Assembly (NCBI GenBank): GCA_014058105.1
Contig: JACGCM010002481.1
Location: 1 to 64,000, forward strand
Reading direction: 5' to 3'
Length of the DNA: 64,000 bases
Origin: Kingdonia uniflora
Taxonomy: Eukaryota; Streptophyta; Magnoliopsida; Ranunculales; Circaeasteraceae
The position numbers and the translations under genes were made by a program. Under the pieces are notes generated by a model. It was not told where the DNA came from, did no database searches, and worked only from the letters and a program-made list of their open reading frames with translations. Below, in pieces: positions 1-11,959 of the stretch; the first letter of the stretch is position 1; each line of letters starts with the position of its first letter.

Positions 1-1058
1 AATTTGGCACGACAATTGACACACAACCACTTAACTAACCTGCACCCCCATCACTTTAAGTTGAGAATTCAAGGGCACGATTCAAACATTCAGTTAAATC
101 AAGTGGATGAAAAATCTCAAAAAAGCGACAATTGCTTGGTTGGTGCTAGTGATCGAATGAGGTGATATGTGACGATATTTTTGAAAATGTTGTGGGGGGA
201 AATAGAGATGCTTATAGCGATGCCCTATAGTAATGTGCCACATGTACGTTTCGATGCGGGATCCTTGGTTTTCACCTAACTTATCAATAACCTTGATGGT
301 ATGTTGTAACCATTTGATGAGACTGTGAAGTTCACTACTACTGTGTTAAGAACTGTTTTTATATCTTTGTCTATTTGAAGTTAGGACCTACTTACTTCTC
401 AAGAGATTCTTAGACAAATTTCCCTAACTTAGTGTATTTGAAGTTAGGACCTTCAAAATGCATGATCGTACAGATCATTGAACAATTATCGTTTTTTAAG
501 TAGGTATATATATAATTGATCAATTATGTTTTGCTGAGACATTTCACATATGTATGTGGGTTGTTTAGGTTTATGTCCACTTAAAGTAAAGATGGTACAA
601 TTTGCACTAGAAACCTAATTAGAGCATCTCTAACACTGAGGACAAGTCTGTCCAACGGTGTTTGGGTTGGTGCCAGACCAGATTTTAAAAGCCGTGGCAG
701 ACTTGCATCCTCATCTATAGATATTTCAAGGTTTAAATCTTAGTATTTTTTTTCAAAACAGATCTCGTGTCGTCATACCTCCAAGTCACTCCAAATCTAT
801 ACTTCTATCTATATGAAATGTAAGGAATTTGGAGGATGGAGAACTCTCTTCACAATTTCTTGAAAGAATAGAGCGCCATGTGGCAATGGTTAATGTAGTA
901 TTTTGCGTATTTTAGAGGGTTTTTTTGCTATCCAAATTAATGAAAATTAATATAGCTATTATGAGTTAATTAAGTTTAGCTATTTTCCCCAAAAAAACAA
1001 AACAAACATCCTTTCATTTTCTTCATTCCGTACTTCTCTTTAAATTAAATTATGCATA
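1..1058. other. Upstream flank without a gene
   Basis: I see no gene here. The stretch is AT-rich with stops in all frames. Around position 621 it contains the phrase TTAGAGCATCTCTAACACTG, which resembles the ends of many plant MITEs, but I could not find a matching inverted end, so no element is called at that point. Confidence 0.5.
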
Positions 1059-1428
1059 TTAGAGCATCTTCTAAAGTACTTCACTCACTTAGTTGAAAAA
1101 AACCAAATTCAAGTGAGTGAGGTTTGTTCTATTTCTTTCAATAGTATCTCACTTGTTTTTTTTAACAGACGCCTAACTGTTGGGAGCCCTCCGTTTAATT
1201 TTTCTTTTCTATTCATGAGGCTCCAAAGTCATTGGCATCCTATTTGAATTAAAAAAAAAAACCATTGGGTGCCCGATTAGAAAACAAACAGACGCCCAAC
1301 ACTTGGGCGCCCAATCGCGACGTAAGAAAGTAAGGTTGCTTTTTGAGTTGAAAATCTAAGTCAGTGAGGTGCTGTTGGAGCTCGAAAATCTTATGTGGCA
1401 TCTTGGAAAATAAGTCAGGGATGCTCTT
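1059..1428. mobile_element. MITE-like element upstream of the heat-shock gene
   Basis: The block opens with AGAGCATCTTCTAA and closes with the near-inverted GGGATGCTCTTTTT. Between them it carries two related phrases, ACGCCTAACTGTTGGG and ACGCCCAACACTTGGG. Paired AGAGCATC ends are common in small non-autonomous DNA transposons of plants. No clear target duplication is visible, so both the class and the exact ends are uncertain. Confidence 0.3.
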
Positions 1429-1803
1429 TTTAGAGTAAAAATAATGATCTAAAGAACTTATCTTACAAACACACTTAAAGAAATTTTTTATTCAAGTCGT
1501 GCGGAGCACAGGTGTTAAAACTAGTTTGATAATAAAATCTGTACATGTATTTTCTCCTTCAACGTGGAATAAGCTGGTAGGGAAAAGAGTTTGAGCTGAA
1601 ACCTTGCAAGATGCATTGGTTGTTAAGATCTAAATAATCTTTTAGGCCTGCATATGTTTAGAAATTAGTTTAATGATGGCCCTTTGGAACATTTGAGTAA
1701 ATTATTTTAGGCCCAGCAATATAGCAAGGCCCATGAAACTTCCAAGATGATCTACATTCTTCCATACTTGTCTAGACCACTCTTGAACGAACCCCTCAAG
1801 GTT

Positions 1804-1810
1804 TATATAA
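1804..1810 (+). promoter_or_regulatory. TATA box of the small heat shock gene
   Basis: TATATAA lies about 70 bp before the first ATG of the heat shock gene, leaving room for a leader of roughly 40 bp. Scattered GAA and TTC triplets occur just upstream (1738-1800), but I see no clean run of alternating nGAAn/nTTCn units, so heat-shock elements cannot be claimed. Confidence 0.4.
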
Positions 1811-1877
1811 ACCTTTTAACATCTCTTCTTCTCTTAATGTGTTTGTTTCACATTTGGAGCTCAATCAAACCCTAAAA

Positions 1878-2726
1878 ATGGCTTCATTTGCATGCACTAA
1901 TGTCAACACTCTCTTCTTCAACCATCTTAGGCCTCCAACTCCTAGTGGTTCAGCAGTTGTTCTTCCCGTCCAACCCAAGCCGAGTTATTCGTAGACCCTT
2001 TCGAATATTTGCTCAAGCAAAAGAGGAAAACAAAGATAGCAGCTTAGTTGGTGTGCCTGTGAGCCAGACTAAAGAAACCACTGTGGAGCGGAAGCCGCGG
2101 CGATTAATGATCGATGTCTCGCCCTTGGGTACTAATTGTTTTCATAGCTAAAAAAATGTGGCAATATTTTTCAGAACTAAATAGACCATATTGGTATGAC
2201 ATCTCTAGTGATTTTTGGTCATAGATACGTAAAATAAAATTTTGAGCAAATATAGTCATTGATATGACCTAAGAGTGTACCATTACATTGCTACTTTGTA
2301 TGTGGTTGTAGGCTTAATGGACCCTTTATCTCCAATGAGGTCAATGCGCCAAATGCTAGCCACAATGGACCAACTATTCGAGGATGTGATGACGATCCCA
2401 GGCGCACCACAAGTTACTGAGGTTCGTACACCATGGGCATCAAAGAAACGGAGAATGAAGTCAAAATGAGGTTCGATGTGCCGGGTTATCCAAAGAAGAC
2501 GTTAAGGTGTCCGTCGAGGGCGACACCCTTGTGGTTAAGGGAAAGAAAGGAACAAGAGGGCGGGTCGTGGGTGAGTCAGAACTCTAGCGTTTATGATATG
2601 CGGCTTGAGCTCCCGGAGAACTGCGAAACTGAGAAGATTAAGGCTGAGTTGAAGAATGGGGTTTTACTTATTACTATTCCAAAGACTAAAGTTGATCAAA
2701 AAACAGTCGACGTTGATATCCAGTGA
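1878..2726 (+). pseudogene. Plastid small heat shock protein (HSP21-like), frameshifted
   Basis: This is a chloroplast-type small heat shock protein, an ATP-independent holdase that protects plastid proteins during heat. Exon 1 (1878-2128) encodes a transit peptide followed by the conserved PRRLMIDVSPLG. The intron is 2129-2311 (GT...AG) and splits the glycine codon at the place usual for this family. Exon 2 continues with LMDPLSPMRSMRQML, the Met-rich amphipathic motif typical of plastid sHSPs, then RTPW, the alpha-crystallin domain, LKNGVLLITIPKTK and the C-terminal DVDIQ before TGA at 2724. Several frame changes are needed: one in the transit peptide near 1940, an apparent 1-base loss near 2440, another near 2490, and a return near 2550. 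An alternative ATG at 1888 would avoid the first. Either this is a young pseudogene or the assembly has indel errors; intact PADRE genes elsewhere favour decay, weakly. Family assignment is secure. Confidence 0.85.
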
Positions 2727-3525
2727 TGACCTTCACGTTCTCACCCGGACGCCCTGTTGATTATATTGTTGATTTGCTTGAAATTCAACTTGGATGATTA
2801 TCATAGTGGTGAAAAAACTTTTGTGATTTTAGGATGTTTGGTGGCTTATGTCTATCGATGTAAATAGTTTTGAATGTCTAAATTTTGGTCTACCTATCAG
2901 TTTTTGTTGAGATGCGAGCAATTACGCTAGAACGCGCGTGCAAACGCATTATTTTTGAGATTAAAGTATAATTATCTCTACTACTGTAAAGAGAAGTACC
3001 TCTTTGATGTTGGGCTAGCTAGGAGGGAGGAGAGAGGTCACAAGTTCGAAACCCAACATTGGGTCATCTGCGCCATGACTTAAATGGAGCGTGCGGCTTG
3101 CGAAGGAAAAAACTATACAGAGAAGCACCCTTCAGAGCCATCAACTAATTCAGCTAATTTGGTAGTCCCAGGAACATCTCTGTGAAACCTTTTATCACAT
3201 CTTTACATCGGATGTCGTTCCCTTAGAGAAATTAGGCTCCAAAAATAAAAAGATATCTTATCAAATTCGAGAACTCGAGGAGAAGCCGCAAGTCCTTTTT
3301 TTTTCTAAAGCAAGAATATCTAAAAAATCTCAGCTTTGGATGTCGTCGCCCTAGAGAAATTGGACTCCAAAAATAAATGATCGCCTCCCCGATTGAATGC
3401 TACAATAAAGCTAACTCAGGGTCTTTGATTGTTTTTATTAAGAAATCACTCATGTAAGAACCTTAAAATTCTTCATGGGTTGTTTTTGCCTTTTATGTCC
3501 TCAAAGTGTAAATAGGATAAGATTG
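2727..3525. other. 3' flank of the heat-shock gene, possible SINE piece
   Basis: No gene is visible. At about 3009-3075 the phrases GGGCTAGCTAGGAGGG and AAGTTCGAAACCC resemble RNA polymerase III A and B boxes, so a decayed tRNA-derived SINE on the plus strand is possible. I could not find flanking repeats to confirm it. Confidence 0.3.
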
Positions 3526-3794
3526 TGTTGAGAGATAATTGATATAGAGCAATATAACAGTAGTATATCTTGGAACAAAAGAGAGAGAGAGACGAGATGA
3601 TTTTCTTATTGATTATCAATTGTGTTCTCTGTACGTAATACAACAATATATAAAGATAACCCTACAACAAAGGTTACCTAACTTATTCAAACTCTCCCCA
3701 TAACTTTATCAGGCCTATGGGCTCGCTAGGAGTCATAATAGGACACCCCAACCTTGCTGGGTTCCTAGCTTGAGCTTGGACCCAACTCCTAACA
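3526..3794 (-). repeat. 3' LTR of copia copy 1
   Basis: On the minus strand it begins TGTTAGGAGTTGGGTC and ends CTCTCAACA, the normal TG...CA form. It matches 11305-11565. The adjacent interior (3795-3812) reads CCCCCAAGGGCAAG on the minus strand, the position of the polypurine tract. Confidence 0.85.
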
Positions 3795-4041
3795 CTTGCC
3801 CTTGGGGGTGTTCCATACTACGATGACTTGCCTCATCAAAACCTCTGCCTAGCAAAACCCCATTGAGCAAAAAGCTGTGTAGGGAAATAGTACAATCATA
3901 TGCCCTGTATGGGTACGCGTATACGTTACCTCATCAAACCTCCAACAAGTAAAACCTCATAGGATAAAAAACTGCGCTATTAGGAAAAATAGTACAACAC
4001 GCATGTGTCCACGTCAGGCTGGGACTACTTCCCCTGACATC

Positions 4042-4088
4042 GATCTCCCTGAGATCTATCTCCTTGAGATGTATCTCCCTGAGATATT
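4042..4088. repeat. Short ATCTCC-type repeat array before the copia 3' LTR
   Basis: Three to four copies of a ~16-bp unit close to ATCTCCCTGAGATCT lie in tandem; the unit is itself nearly palindromic. The matching array in copia copy 2 (around 50420-50455) directly abuts the target duplication of the Athila insertion. This locus preserves the uninterrupted version of that site. Confidence 0.6.
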
Positions 4089-4109
4089 GACAAGTAAATC
4101 CTTTGCATA

Positions 4110-7100
4110 CCGATTTTGTGTACTAGCTGCTTGGATGTAAGTGGTGCAAGAGTTTTCGTGCATGGATTTGCAAAAATGTCTTTTGAAATATCTTCAACAA
4201 TGCCAATCTCATTTGTCTTTTATAATTCATAAGGTTGGAATGGCTTCTGTGAAATGTGCTTCGTTCTGTCGCTATTGATAAATCGTCATTTACTTGAATG
4301 ATGCAAGCTGAATTGTCTTCATATATAGTCGATGTTTTATCTTGGATAGAACACGCCACAACTTTGGTTGATGAGATGTGTCTTAGAGTGTAACCATCAT
4401 TCTCTGCCAGCTTCATGAAGTGCAAGAATCTTTATGGTTCGAGGTGTAGCTACCGCCGTCTGCTTCATCGATCTCCAAGAATCTTTATGTATCCCCCTCG
4501 TACATAAACACATAATCTATTTGATAATGGCCTCTATGTGGGTCTGAGAAGTATTTGTATCGGTGTACTTATACTTTTATGTTTACCATTTTGAGTAGAA
4601 ACATGACCCCAGTCTTTCATACCGACCAAATACCTCAGAATGTGCATGATCTCAATCTAGTGCCTTTGGGTAGGAACAAACTATGGCACCAAATAGTTTA
4701 CTACAAATGAGTCATTGGGTCTAGTATACCTAGCTACCTTTAGGAAAGCACCTCCTAGCTATGGCGTCACATCCCTTGGAGTTTCTCTCCCCATCAGGTT
4801 GGTGAAAGATGTCGTTGTCCACAACCAAGTGATGGACACGTAATAAACAACTTAACACCGTGTGCTACATCATATCGAAGTATTAAATAATTCTTTTGAT
4901 ATATATTGCTCGGTGTATGAGTGCCACTATCAGGATGTTCGATCTACAAATTGAGATACTCTTGATTTCTCAAGGTCTTGTATTTTGAATTCCTTCCCAA
5001 GGTATTCGACGGCTCTCGTAATCTTCCCCGGAGTTCTAATGATATCCAAATCATTTAGTACACTGTTATGATGATACTGAAGCTAATTTATGTGTTCTAA
5101 ATAAGAACGCATGGACAGATAAGGATATTTGCAAAGTCCCCGACCTTCAAATACTCAGTAAACTTACTATGTCTCATGGCCCTAATTGCTTCAAGTCAGC
5201 AATAACTTTTCCAGTTCTATTACGTACACACCTCGTGTATCGAGCTTAATTGCTTCCAGAAGCTTATACCTCCCAGGTAGCTTCATATATATATCCGTAT
5301 CTAGTTTCCCATATAGATACGTGGTATTTACATCAGACGCATGTCTAGCTTGTCCTCAGCAACTTGACAGACTGATCAGTACTGAAACGTTATAACATCC
5401 ATAACCGGGTAATAGGTCACACTGCAATCGATGCCAGATCTCTTAAAGATTTCCTGAGCAACTAGTCTTGTATTGACCTAATTATCTCTCCGAGTTAATC
5501 ATATTTTCTTACCATTCCCATTTATATCCAACAAGCTCAATGGTATCACTTTTTATTATGGGCAAGCTGAGCTCCGCTTAGATTCCAGACACCTACTTTG
5601 TTAATGTACAATAACACACGGTCGTTTACAATAAGTGGTTATGAATCATCATCCTTGATGACGAGCACAATAACGAATATGAATACCTTGTCGATGGGTG
5701 GTTCTATCCCCGATGAACCGACTACATCATTAGTCATATTTATCCCTTATTCTGTAGCTCTCCGACTCATAATACTTTCTTCCAACGGTGCTCCGCACGA
5801 AGTGCGAGCTTCAAATTCGTTTGCGGTACTAATTCCTTGGAACGTTCAACTGCGGTACCAGTTCCCCTGGAACGTTCTGCTGTATAGGTGTATTACTTAT
5901 AGGTTCATACACTTACGGTACTACAATAGTGTCTATGAATGTGTCAGACAATTCATTTACGACATATTGGAGTTTGTAATCCATTGAACTTTATTGTCAC
6001 CTAACTTATATATAGGGATCTAAATGAAACAATGATGGTATTTTCCAAGACCTCTTGGAAACATCCTCAGCATTGACTATCATATCTTTCCCCAATGCTA
6101 AGAATATCATCTCATTAAAGTGACAATTATTTGCCCTGCAGAATATACGTTGCTAGTGGATCAAAATATCCAGTGATCAATGTGACTTATAATTCATATA
6201 ATACCAGCCGACATTGAGGGTGCTATCTTCATACATTGCGGTACGATTGGCACCTATACGAAATATCTAAATGTTCGTCGATGCGCGACACCGGGCCGTG
6301 ACCCAGTTACTAGTCGCTTTTGGGAAAAAATAATTTGATGATTTGCTAAGGGATGAACCCTAATCAGTGTTGCGGGAGTAAAATGTAAATCCTACATATT
6401 AACAGAAGCTGTGATCGTAATAATAGTGGCCTAGCGATTATCCTAAATAGCTTGATTAGGTTCTCTGCTAATCCCGAGTTGGGTATGGTAGTGGGTACTC
6501 ACGATGTTCAATCATCTATCCTATTAGCTATAAAAATCATCAAAAGCCTGTGAGTTACACTCTCAAGCCCCCGTCAAGTTGCATCGATCAACTTTGATCG
6601 GTTAATCTAGGAACTGAGCCTGTGATCAAATTATCTAAGTGAGAAGTCGTGCTAACGTTGCATTCTTAGATTTTATGATAGGCAAACATAAGACCATCTC
6701 CTAGATGCGTCTTTTATGACCATAAATATGTAAGTGGACCACAATGTGAATAGAAAGGTCTACACGTGTCTCCATAGATGTGTTTGGAGCAAAGGCTGGA
6801 GATATCACTCCACCTTGGTCATACTAGGATGAAATAATAAACTTTCCTTGAAAGCAATCGTTATACGTACACTCTCTGGATCTTCTCTCCTTTTAAGAAA
6901 AGTTGAGATACAATCTTGATAATCCTCCTCACTATCCGAGCCCTAAAGAGTATATTCAAATCATTCCAATAACGTATTCTAACTTTTTGACATGGAGTGA
7001 ATGCACAGAACCTTGTCTGTCAGTTTTTCTGACAGTCATTATGTGATAAGTATTATCATGTATATCCCTAAACTCAGTAAATCCAGCTGGATTTACTAGT

Positions 7101-7250
7101 TTATAAAGTGTACTAGATACCCTGTATCGTACCGCTAGAAAGTAATAGTGTGATGCACTTAGTACGTTCTATCATGTTGGTAGTGCCAATGATATTTATG
7201 CCATCCTCAATGTACAAGGTTAGACAAGAAATATATTCATATCTCAAAAA
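4110..7250 (-). pseudogene. copia pol remnant (integrase, RT, RNase H)
   Basis: Decayed copia polyprotein on the minus strand. The clearest piece is RNase H at 4123-4425, with ACSIQDKTSTIYEDNSACI followed by a histidine-rich stretch in the order expected for the copia RNase H C-terminal part. Reverse transcriptase lies around 4700-5480: shifting between frames gives AEDK, MRL and SIWETRYGY, equivalent to the YLYG.LD.DIYMK region of copia RT. The same sequence appears on the plus strand at 23250-24700, which supports the reading. The integrase part toward 7250 is badly broken and assigned only by position and similarity to copy 2. It cannot be translated as one protein. Confidence 0.7.
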
Positions 7251-7559
7251 GACCGAGTGCGTAGTACTATGTCTCTTAGACATGTGTCCTCATTCATCTG
7301 ATTATCGGTCATACTCAATGAGCATATAGATCCATAAGTGTGTTGTATGTAGTTGATCAACTATCATACACATAATTTAACTACTTCCCAAGCAATAAAT
7401 TCGAATAATCAAAATTTAGAACAAATTGAGAATCTCATGTATACACGAGCACTTTATTAAAATATAATGATATGTTCTCAACAAAATCAAAATACTGACA
7501 ACAAAAAGTAAATCAAGTTTGTACTAAAAAAGAAACTACTAGTGCTCTCTATAATGTGA

Positions 7560-9653
7560 CATCACATCTACAAAAGAATCGTTACAGATTACTCTGTCTA
7601 TTGATCAATGATGGCATCATTATCGCCGCAGAAGTCTGACCCTGCTAACTTCACAGTGATAAATCTATGTCAGTGGTAATGTGGTTAGCCTAAACTTTGA
7701 CTTTAGGCACCCATGGTGTCTTACAGTCGCAAAACCAGTGTCCAGCTGCCCCACATCTCAAGCAAGGAGATTCAGAATTTGGCTTCTTGATCTTCTGTGG
7801 TGTTTGTGGTATTTCAACATTTTTAAACCTATTGTTCTTCTGAGGGCACAAGAATCCCCGATTCCAGCCTTCAGTCGCCTCCCCACTCCCAAACCTCGTT
7901 CATGGTTGTCTCTGTCATGAGATAAGATCTTTCGTGTAGCTAGTTTCATCCTCCTAGGAGTAAACCTCTTGTTTTTCCCAAAACAAATGTGCCATGTTGT
8001 TCCGCAGCGAGCAAGAGTTAGATCAGATCTCCAGGACAACTAAATTATATTTTTGCATACTTGTCCCTGAGAGCAGTCTATGAATGTGAAAATATGGAAA
8101 GATTCTTTGATAGACAGGTAATATTTACGTGTACAACTCCTAAATTTATATCTACCTAGTCATTTATTAAATAGATGTGACACTAATAGTGCTTTTGTTT
8201 GTATTTACAGAAATCAGTCTCATGATAAGCAAGTCGTATATTTTTTCGGTTTTTAACAAAGAACAAGGGTGATGCACTCCAACAATGATTCTTATTTTAA
8301 GTTGTCAACCAAAGTCCCATGCATGTAAGCCCATTGAAGAGAATTAAATATATATATTATTCTCATGAGTTGTAATATTTATGCATGATTTTAGGCATTA
8401 TTAGGAGATTTTATATTAATGGTGATATTTTGTAACCCTTCCTATACTCTATAAATAGGAGGGGAATCCCACCCATGAGGGATCATCTTGGAGAGTATAA
8501 ATCAAAGTTCATAGCAATAAAGGTTATTCTTTCTCTCTTGTTCTTGTCTTTTACTTTTATCATAGTAATATTAATATGGCAATGATCAAAGGGATGAGTA
8601 ACTAATCTTCTTAGCCAAGGCTAGAGGAAGCTCCACCCAATGTAGTCTTAGTATAGAATATCATTGTATAATTAAAGTAGTTACTTTCTCATCTTTCCTT
8701 TTAATGAATATTCTTCTTCCTACGATCCTAGCTTGACCATAGCTTGAATTCAAGGAAGTAAAGAATCTAAGGAAACCATCTTGTATGACCATTACAAGAT
8801 GGTTTGGAACATGGAGAAGAGAACATAACCCGCTCTTATCAACCGGACCATGGTTGAATAAGGTGGTTTATGTGTAGTTCCCAATCATAAATCTCTTTTA
8901 TTTTTTGATGTATTGCATATGCCCGACCAAGGATATGCGATACGGGAACTAGTAATTTACTCTAATTATTTATGCTATCTCATGGGTACAAAGGGTAGAG
9001 TGGAATCTAAGCCTTGGTTTTCACTCCGACTCATAAACTCATAGTTTATAGCATTTTATTTTATTTACTTGAAAACCAACCTACACAAATTCATTGTTAT
9101 TGGATAAAACTAGTAGCTCGAAGTATAATTGTACCACAAGTCTCTTAGGATACGACCCCGCTTACCCTTATACTTAACGGTATACCGTGCGCTTGCGGGT
9201 CTTTTAAGACGTCGACTTATAATCGATCATTCTTTTGGAAAACCTTTTTATCGAATACATAATCGTTATTGAGCTACCTGGCTGTGACAATCTTTTGTAG
9301 TACTAAATATAGGTAGCTACAGTCTTGAAGTTACATAGACTCAAGTTGTTCCAGTGGTTACGGTTCTTATAGTTCGCTAGGGCCTACTATAAACCAAAGC
9401 GTTCTTTTAAGCTCGTCCATAACTCATATGGATTTCTACAACGGAGGTGCTGAAACTTCAGCTCCGGCTCAAGGTGGGCGCGCATAGCTAGCATAACATG
9501 TTCCCCGAGTGGTTCAGATACGATATTATCTGCAACAATCAGCTTTGAGACGTTCATTGTCTACTAATAGAGTTTTATGTCCGTACACCAAGATAGGTAG
9601 TTAGAACCATCAAGCCGTAATAGTTCGTAATCGTAGCGTGGGGTGGCAGACAT
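7560..9653 (-). pseudogene. copia gag remnant, interrupted
   Basis: Gag begins at 9653 (minus strand) with MSATPRYDYELLRLDGSNYL, the G-S-N-Y-L...W entry typical of copia gag, directly after TTTGTATTACAG, which looks like a splice acceptor. It continues to about 9290, where an unrelated block starts. It resumes around 8165 and ends with a clear zinc knuckle near 7700-7760, CLRCGAAGHWFCDC (CX2CX4HX4C). Several frameshifts are needed. The knuckle binds the RNA genome during particle assembly in intact relatives. Confidence 0.7.
8170..9289 (+). mobile_element. LTR-like insertion inside copia gag
   Basis: Gag on either side is copia-like, but this block is not. It carries CTATAAATAGG (about 8450) as a TATA box, a CAATAAAGG phrase, then TTAGCCAAGGCTAGAGG, GCTTGACCATAGCTTG, and finally GGATACGACCCC and GTGCGCTTGCGGGTC. 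The same order of landmarks appears at about 47050-48010. This suggests a solo LTR or LTR-plus-leader of one gypsy-like family. Possible ends are TGTGACAC near 8175 and CTGTGACA at 9289, but no matching target duplication was found, so borders are approximate. Confidence 0.45.
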
Positions 9654-11304
9654 CTGTAATACAAAATGTATATCATAATTATTGACAATTCTTGATAAAC
9701 ATATCAATTACATTAAAACAGATCATAGTACTTAGAATAAAGATAAATAAAGGATTCCTAATCATCTTATAGTTGAACCCTGTTCATATTTTAAAACTCA
9801 TAAATTTCTTTTTACTGATTAAATCTCAAATTTACTCTGTAAAATGACGATCTTAATCTTAGATGTGCATTTTAATAGAATCTTAGCCAAGATTGAAATT
9901 CTTTTTAAGTACATGATTTCTAATAATTACTAAAGGCAATCATACTATACAAGTTAGTGATTCTCAATCATTACTTATAGGTGAACCTTGTTCATACCAT
10001 ATTAAGCGTTAAATCCTAATTTACCTTGTAAAATGGTGATCTTAACCTTAAAGTGCATTTTAATAGAGTCTTAGCCAGACAGATATTCAAAACTACTAGA
10101 TGTGTGTCTTCCTTATCTGAATACTAGGGTGTTTTAAGCCCTCAAGTTCTATAAGGTCAGTATATTCTAGCCAAATGATCTATTTGCTATGAATATAAGG
10201 GTATTAAATGTTTAGTTGATAAGTGGTCCCACCTCGAAGTCTGCTGGGTTCATAAAATAGGTTGATTATGCCTGTCTTTGAACAAATTTTTAGGGTACTA
10301 TAGGTTGCTATTATTGCCTATATACCGTCTAAATGTTATTATGTAACATCTAATTATACCTAGATACGGAAAATTTATTCCCCAGATACCAAATTTTTAG
10401 AAATAAGACTAAGTCAATTCCCAATTGAGCTCTAGTTATTTGTCCGTGACAATTAACTGCGATTTAGATATGACTCCTAGACGTATTCTAAATTAGTCTT
10501 GGTTTTGCATTATCAGTGATCCATGATCATGATAATTACTATCTTAGGGGCATAACAGTAATATCCTATTAGCTATCGTAAGATACTAAATAGGTACTTA
10601 TATCACATATAACTGAGCCAATGTTCATATACAAAACACCTATTCCTAAAAAATTAAAAAAAATATTTTTCATAAAAAGAACTCAAAATGGGTCCTCACG
10701 GGGTAAGTCCAGTCAATAGGAATTTTTCAAAAAAAATTAGGCTCAATTTAACCAAAAAATGGGTTATTTATAGCCGTTTTAGTGTCTGGACTGTCTAACT
10801 CGGTCTGGGTCAAGGCCTGGACCGGTTGACTGGTCTGAACGCGTCTGACCGGTGTGCCATGTGCCATACACGCATAGGTCATACGTGCCATACACACAGG
10901 TTGCATACGCGCCTCGCACGTGTCTCCACGTCACTGCTCCGGTGACAGCCCGACGAATATTTCGGTGATCTCCTGTCGAATGCTCTCGGAGTAGGCTATC
11001 CAACCGAAGTAATCTAGCCTCTATTCAATGTCCACAGAGAAAGATATAAAAGTTTGAATACATCCCTTTTTCAAGGATTAAAAATAAAATAAAATAAACC
11101 CTAATTTTTAATCTGAAAAAAAATAGGGAAAATATGTTTTTGAACCATGATAATCTACCATATAGTATAGATTTGAAAGAGATTGAATATGCATTAAAAA
11201 AACTGTAAAATACCTCTTCTCCTGATTGCTTGGTTTCCCTGAAAACTCTGATTATAAGGTAATTTTCTACTCTCTTCATTCCTAGAGCTTGCGTGCTGAT
11301 AACG
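9654..11304 (-). other. Untranslated leader of copia copy 1
   Basis: A 1.65-kb leader between the 5' LTR and gag, homologous to the leader of copy 2 (about 16260-17223 plus 19871-20500). It contains no supported ORF. At 10790-10930 there is a GC-richer stretch with CACGTG-like motifs, the counterpart of the motif cluster in copy 2. Just before gag ATG it ends in a pyrimidine/T-rich tract and ACAG, so the leader may be spliced out of the gag mRNA. The PBS region next to the LTR reads CGTTATCAGCACGC on the minus strand. Confidence 0.5.
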
Positions 11305-11565
11305 TCTGAGAGATAATTTATATAGAGTAATATAACGTACTATATCTTAGAACAAAAGAGAGATAGAGAAGAGAGGATTTTTTTATTGATTATTAATTTT
11401 GTTCTTTGTACGTAATACAGTGATATATAAATATAACCCTACAACAAGTTTACTTACTACTCAAACTCTCCCCAAAACCCTATTGGGCATATGGGATTGT
11501 TAGGAGTCCTAATAGGACCCCAACCCTGTTGGATTCCTAGCTTGGCTTAGACCCAACTCCTAACA
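11305..11565 (-). repeat. 5' LTR of copia copy 1
   Basis: Begins TGTTAGGAGTTGGGTC on the minus strand and ends CTCAGA, apparently a mutated CTCAACA, immediately before CGTTATCAGCACGC. It aligns with 3526-3794 and, more distantly, with 15603-15838 and 50698-50941. Confidence 0.8.
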
Positions 11566-11959
11566 TTGGACTTATATTGGGATTGGAGATGGCTATTTCT
11601 AGTAGTATTCAAATTGGGTTTTTGCATCTAAATGGACGCGCTTCTACATAGCTACTCAAAAAAATAAAATAAAAGGGGTAAAGAGAAGCATGTGTTATGT
11701 TTGTAATGTACTTTTAGGTCTTTACTTGCATAACATGGATTATAGAGATGTCTTCGGCCCTTTTATAATCAGTTTAGGCGAGATATTTTTGGCATCCATT
11801 GGAGGCGTTTCGCGCTTACTTAAATGTAAAGATATGTTGTGGTTTTGTGTTTGAATATTTTTAAGTTCTATAATGATTGTCTCCATTTTTATGATATTTA
11901 TATTAGAAATAAAAGGGGATATATTTAGCAATGGCAAAATAGACCAGTTTATCTCCTGA
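11566..11959. other. Unassigned spacer
   Basis: About 400 bp between the copia 5' LTR and the LINE. Nothing recognisable on either strand; short open frames here show no family signature. Confidence 0.4.

Larger units (their letters stand above)
3526..11565 (-). mobile_element. Ty1/copia LTR retrotransposon, copy 1
   Basis: A decayed copia element read on the minus strand. It has two LTRs (11305-11565 as 5' and 3526-3794 as 3'), a long leader, gag with a CCHC knuckle, and remnants of integrase, reverse transcriptase and RNase H in the normal copia order. It belongs to the same family as the element at 15603-50941: LTRs, leader, pol and the region between pol and the 3' LTR align by eye. The flanking 5-mers (GATTG and TTGGA) do not match, so no target duplication survives. 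Stops and frameshifts run through all coding parts. A separate LTR-like block of about 1.1 kb sits inside gag. Confidence 0.85.

Noticed and set aside
10779..11003. 74-codon minus-strand frame with repeated YG/CVYGTYD peptides
   Set aside because: It lies in the copia leader and reflects short GC-rich nucleotide repeats, not a protein; no counterpart is open in copy 2.
3521..11570. Target duplication for copia copy 1
   Set aside because: The flanking 5-mers GATTG and TTGGA do not match, and shifting the ends by one or two bases does not help.
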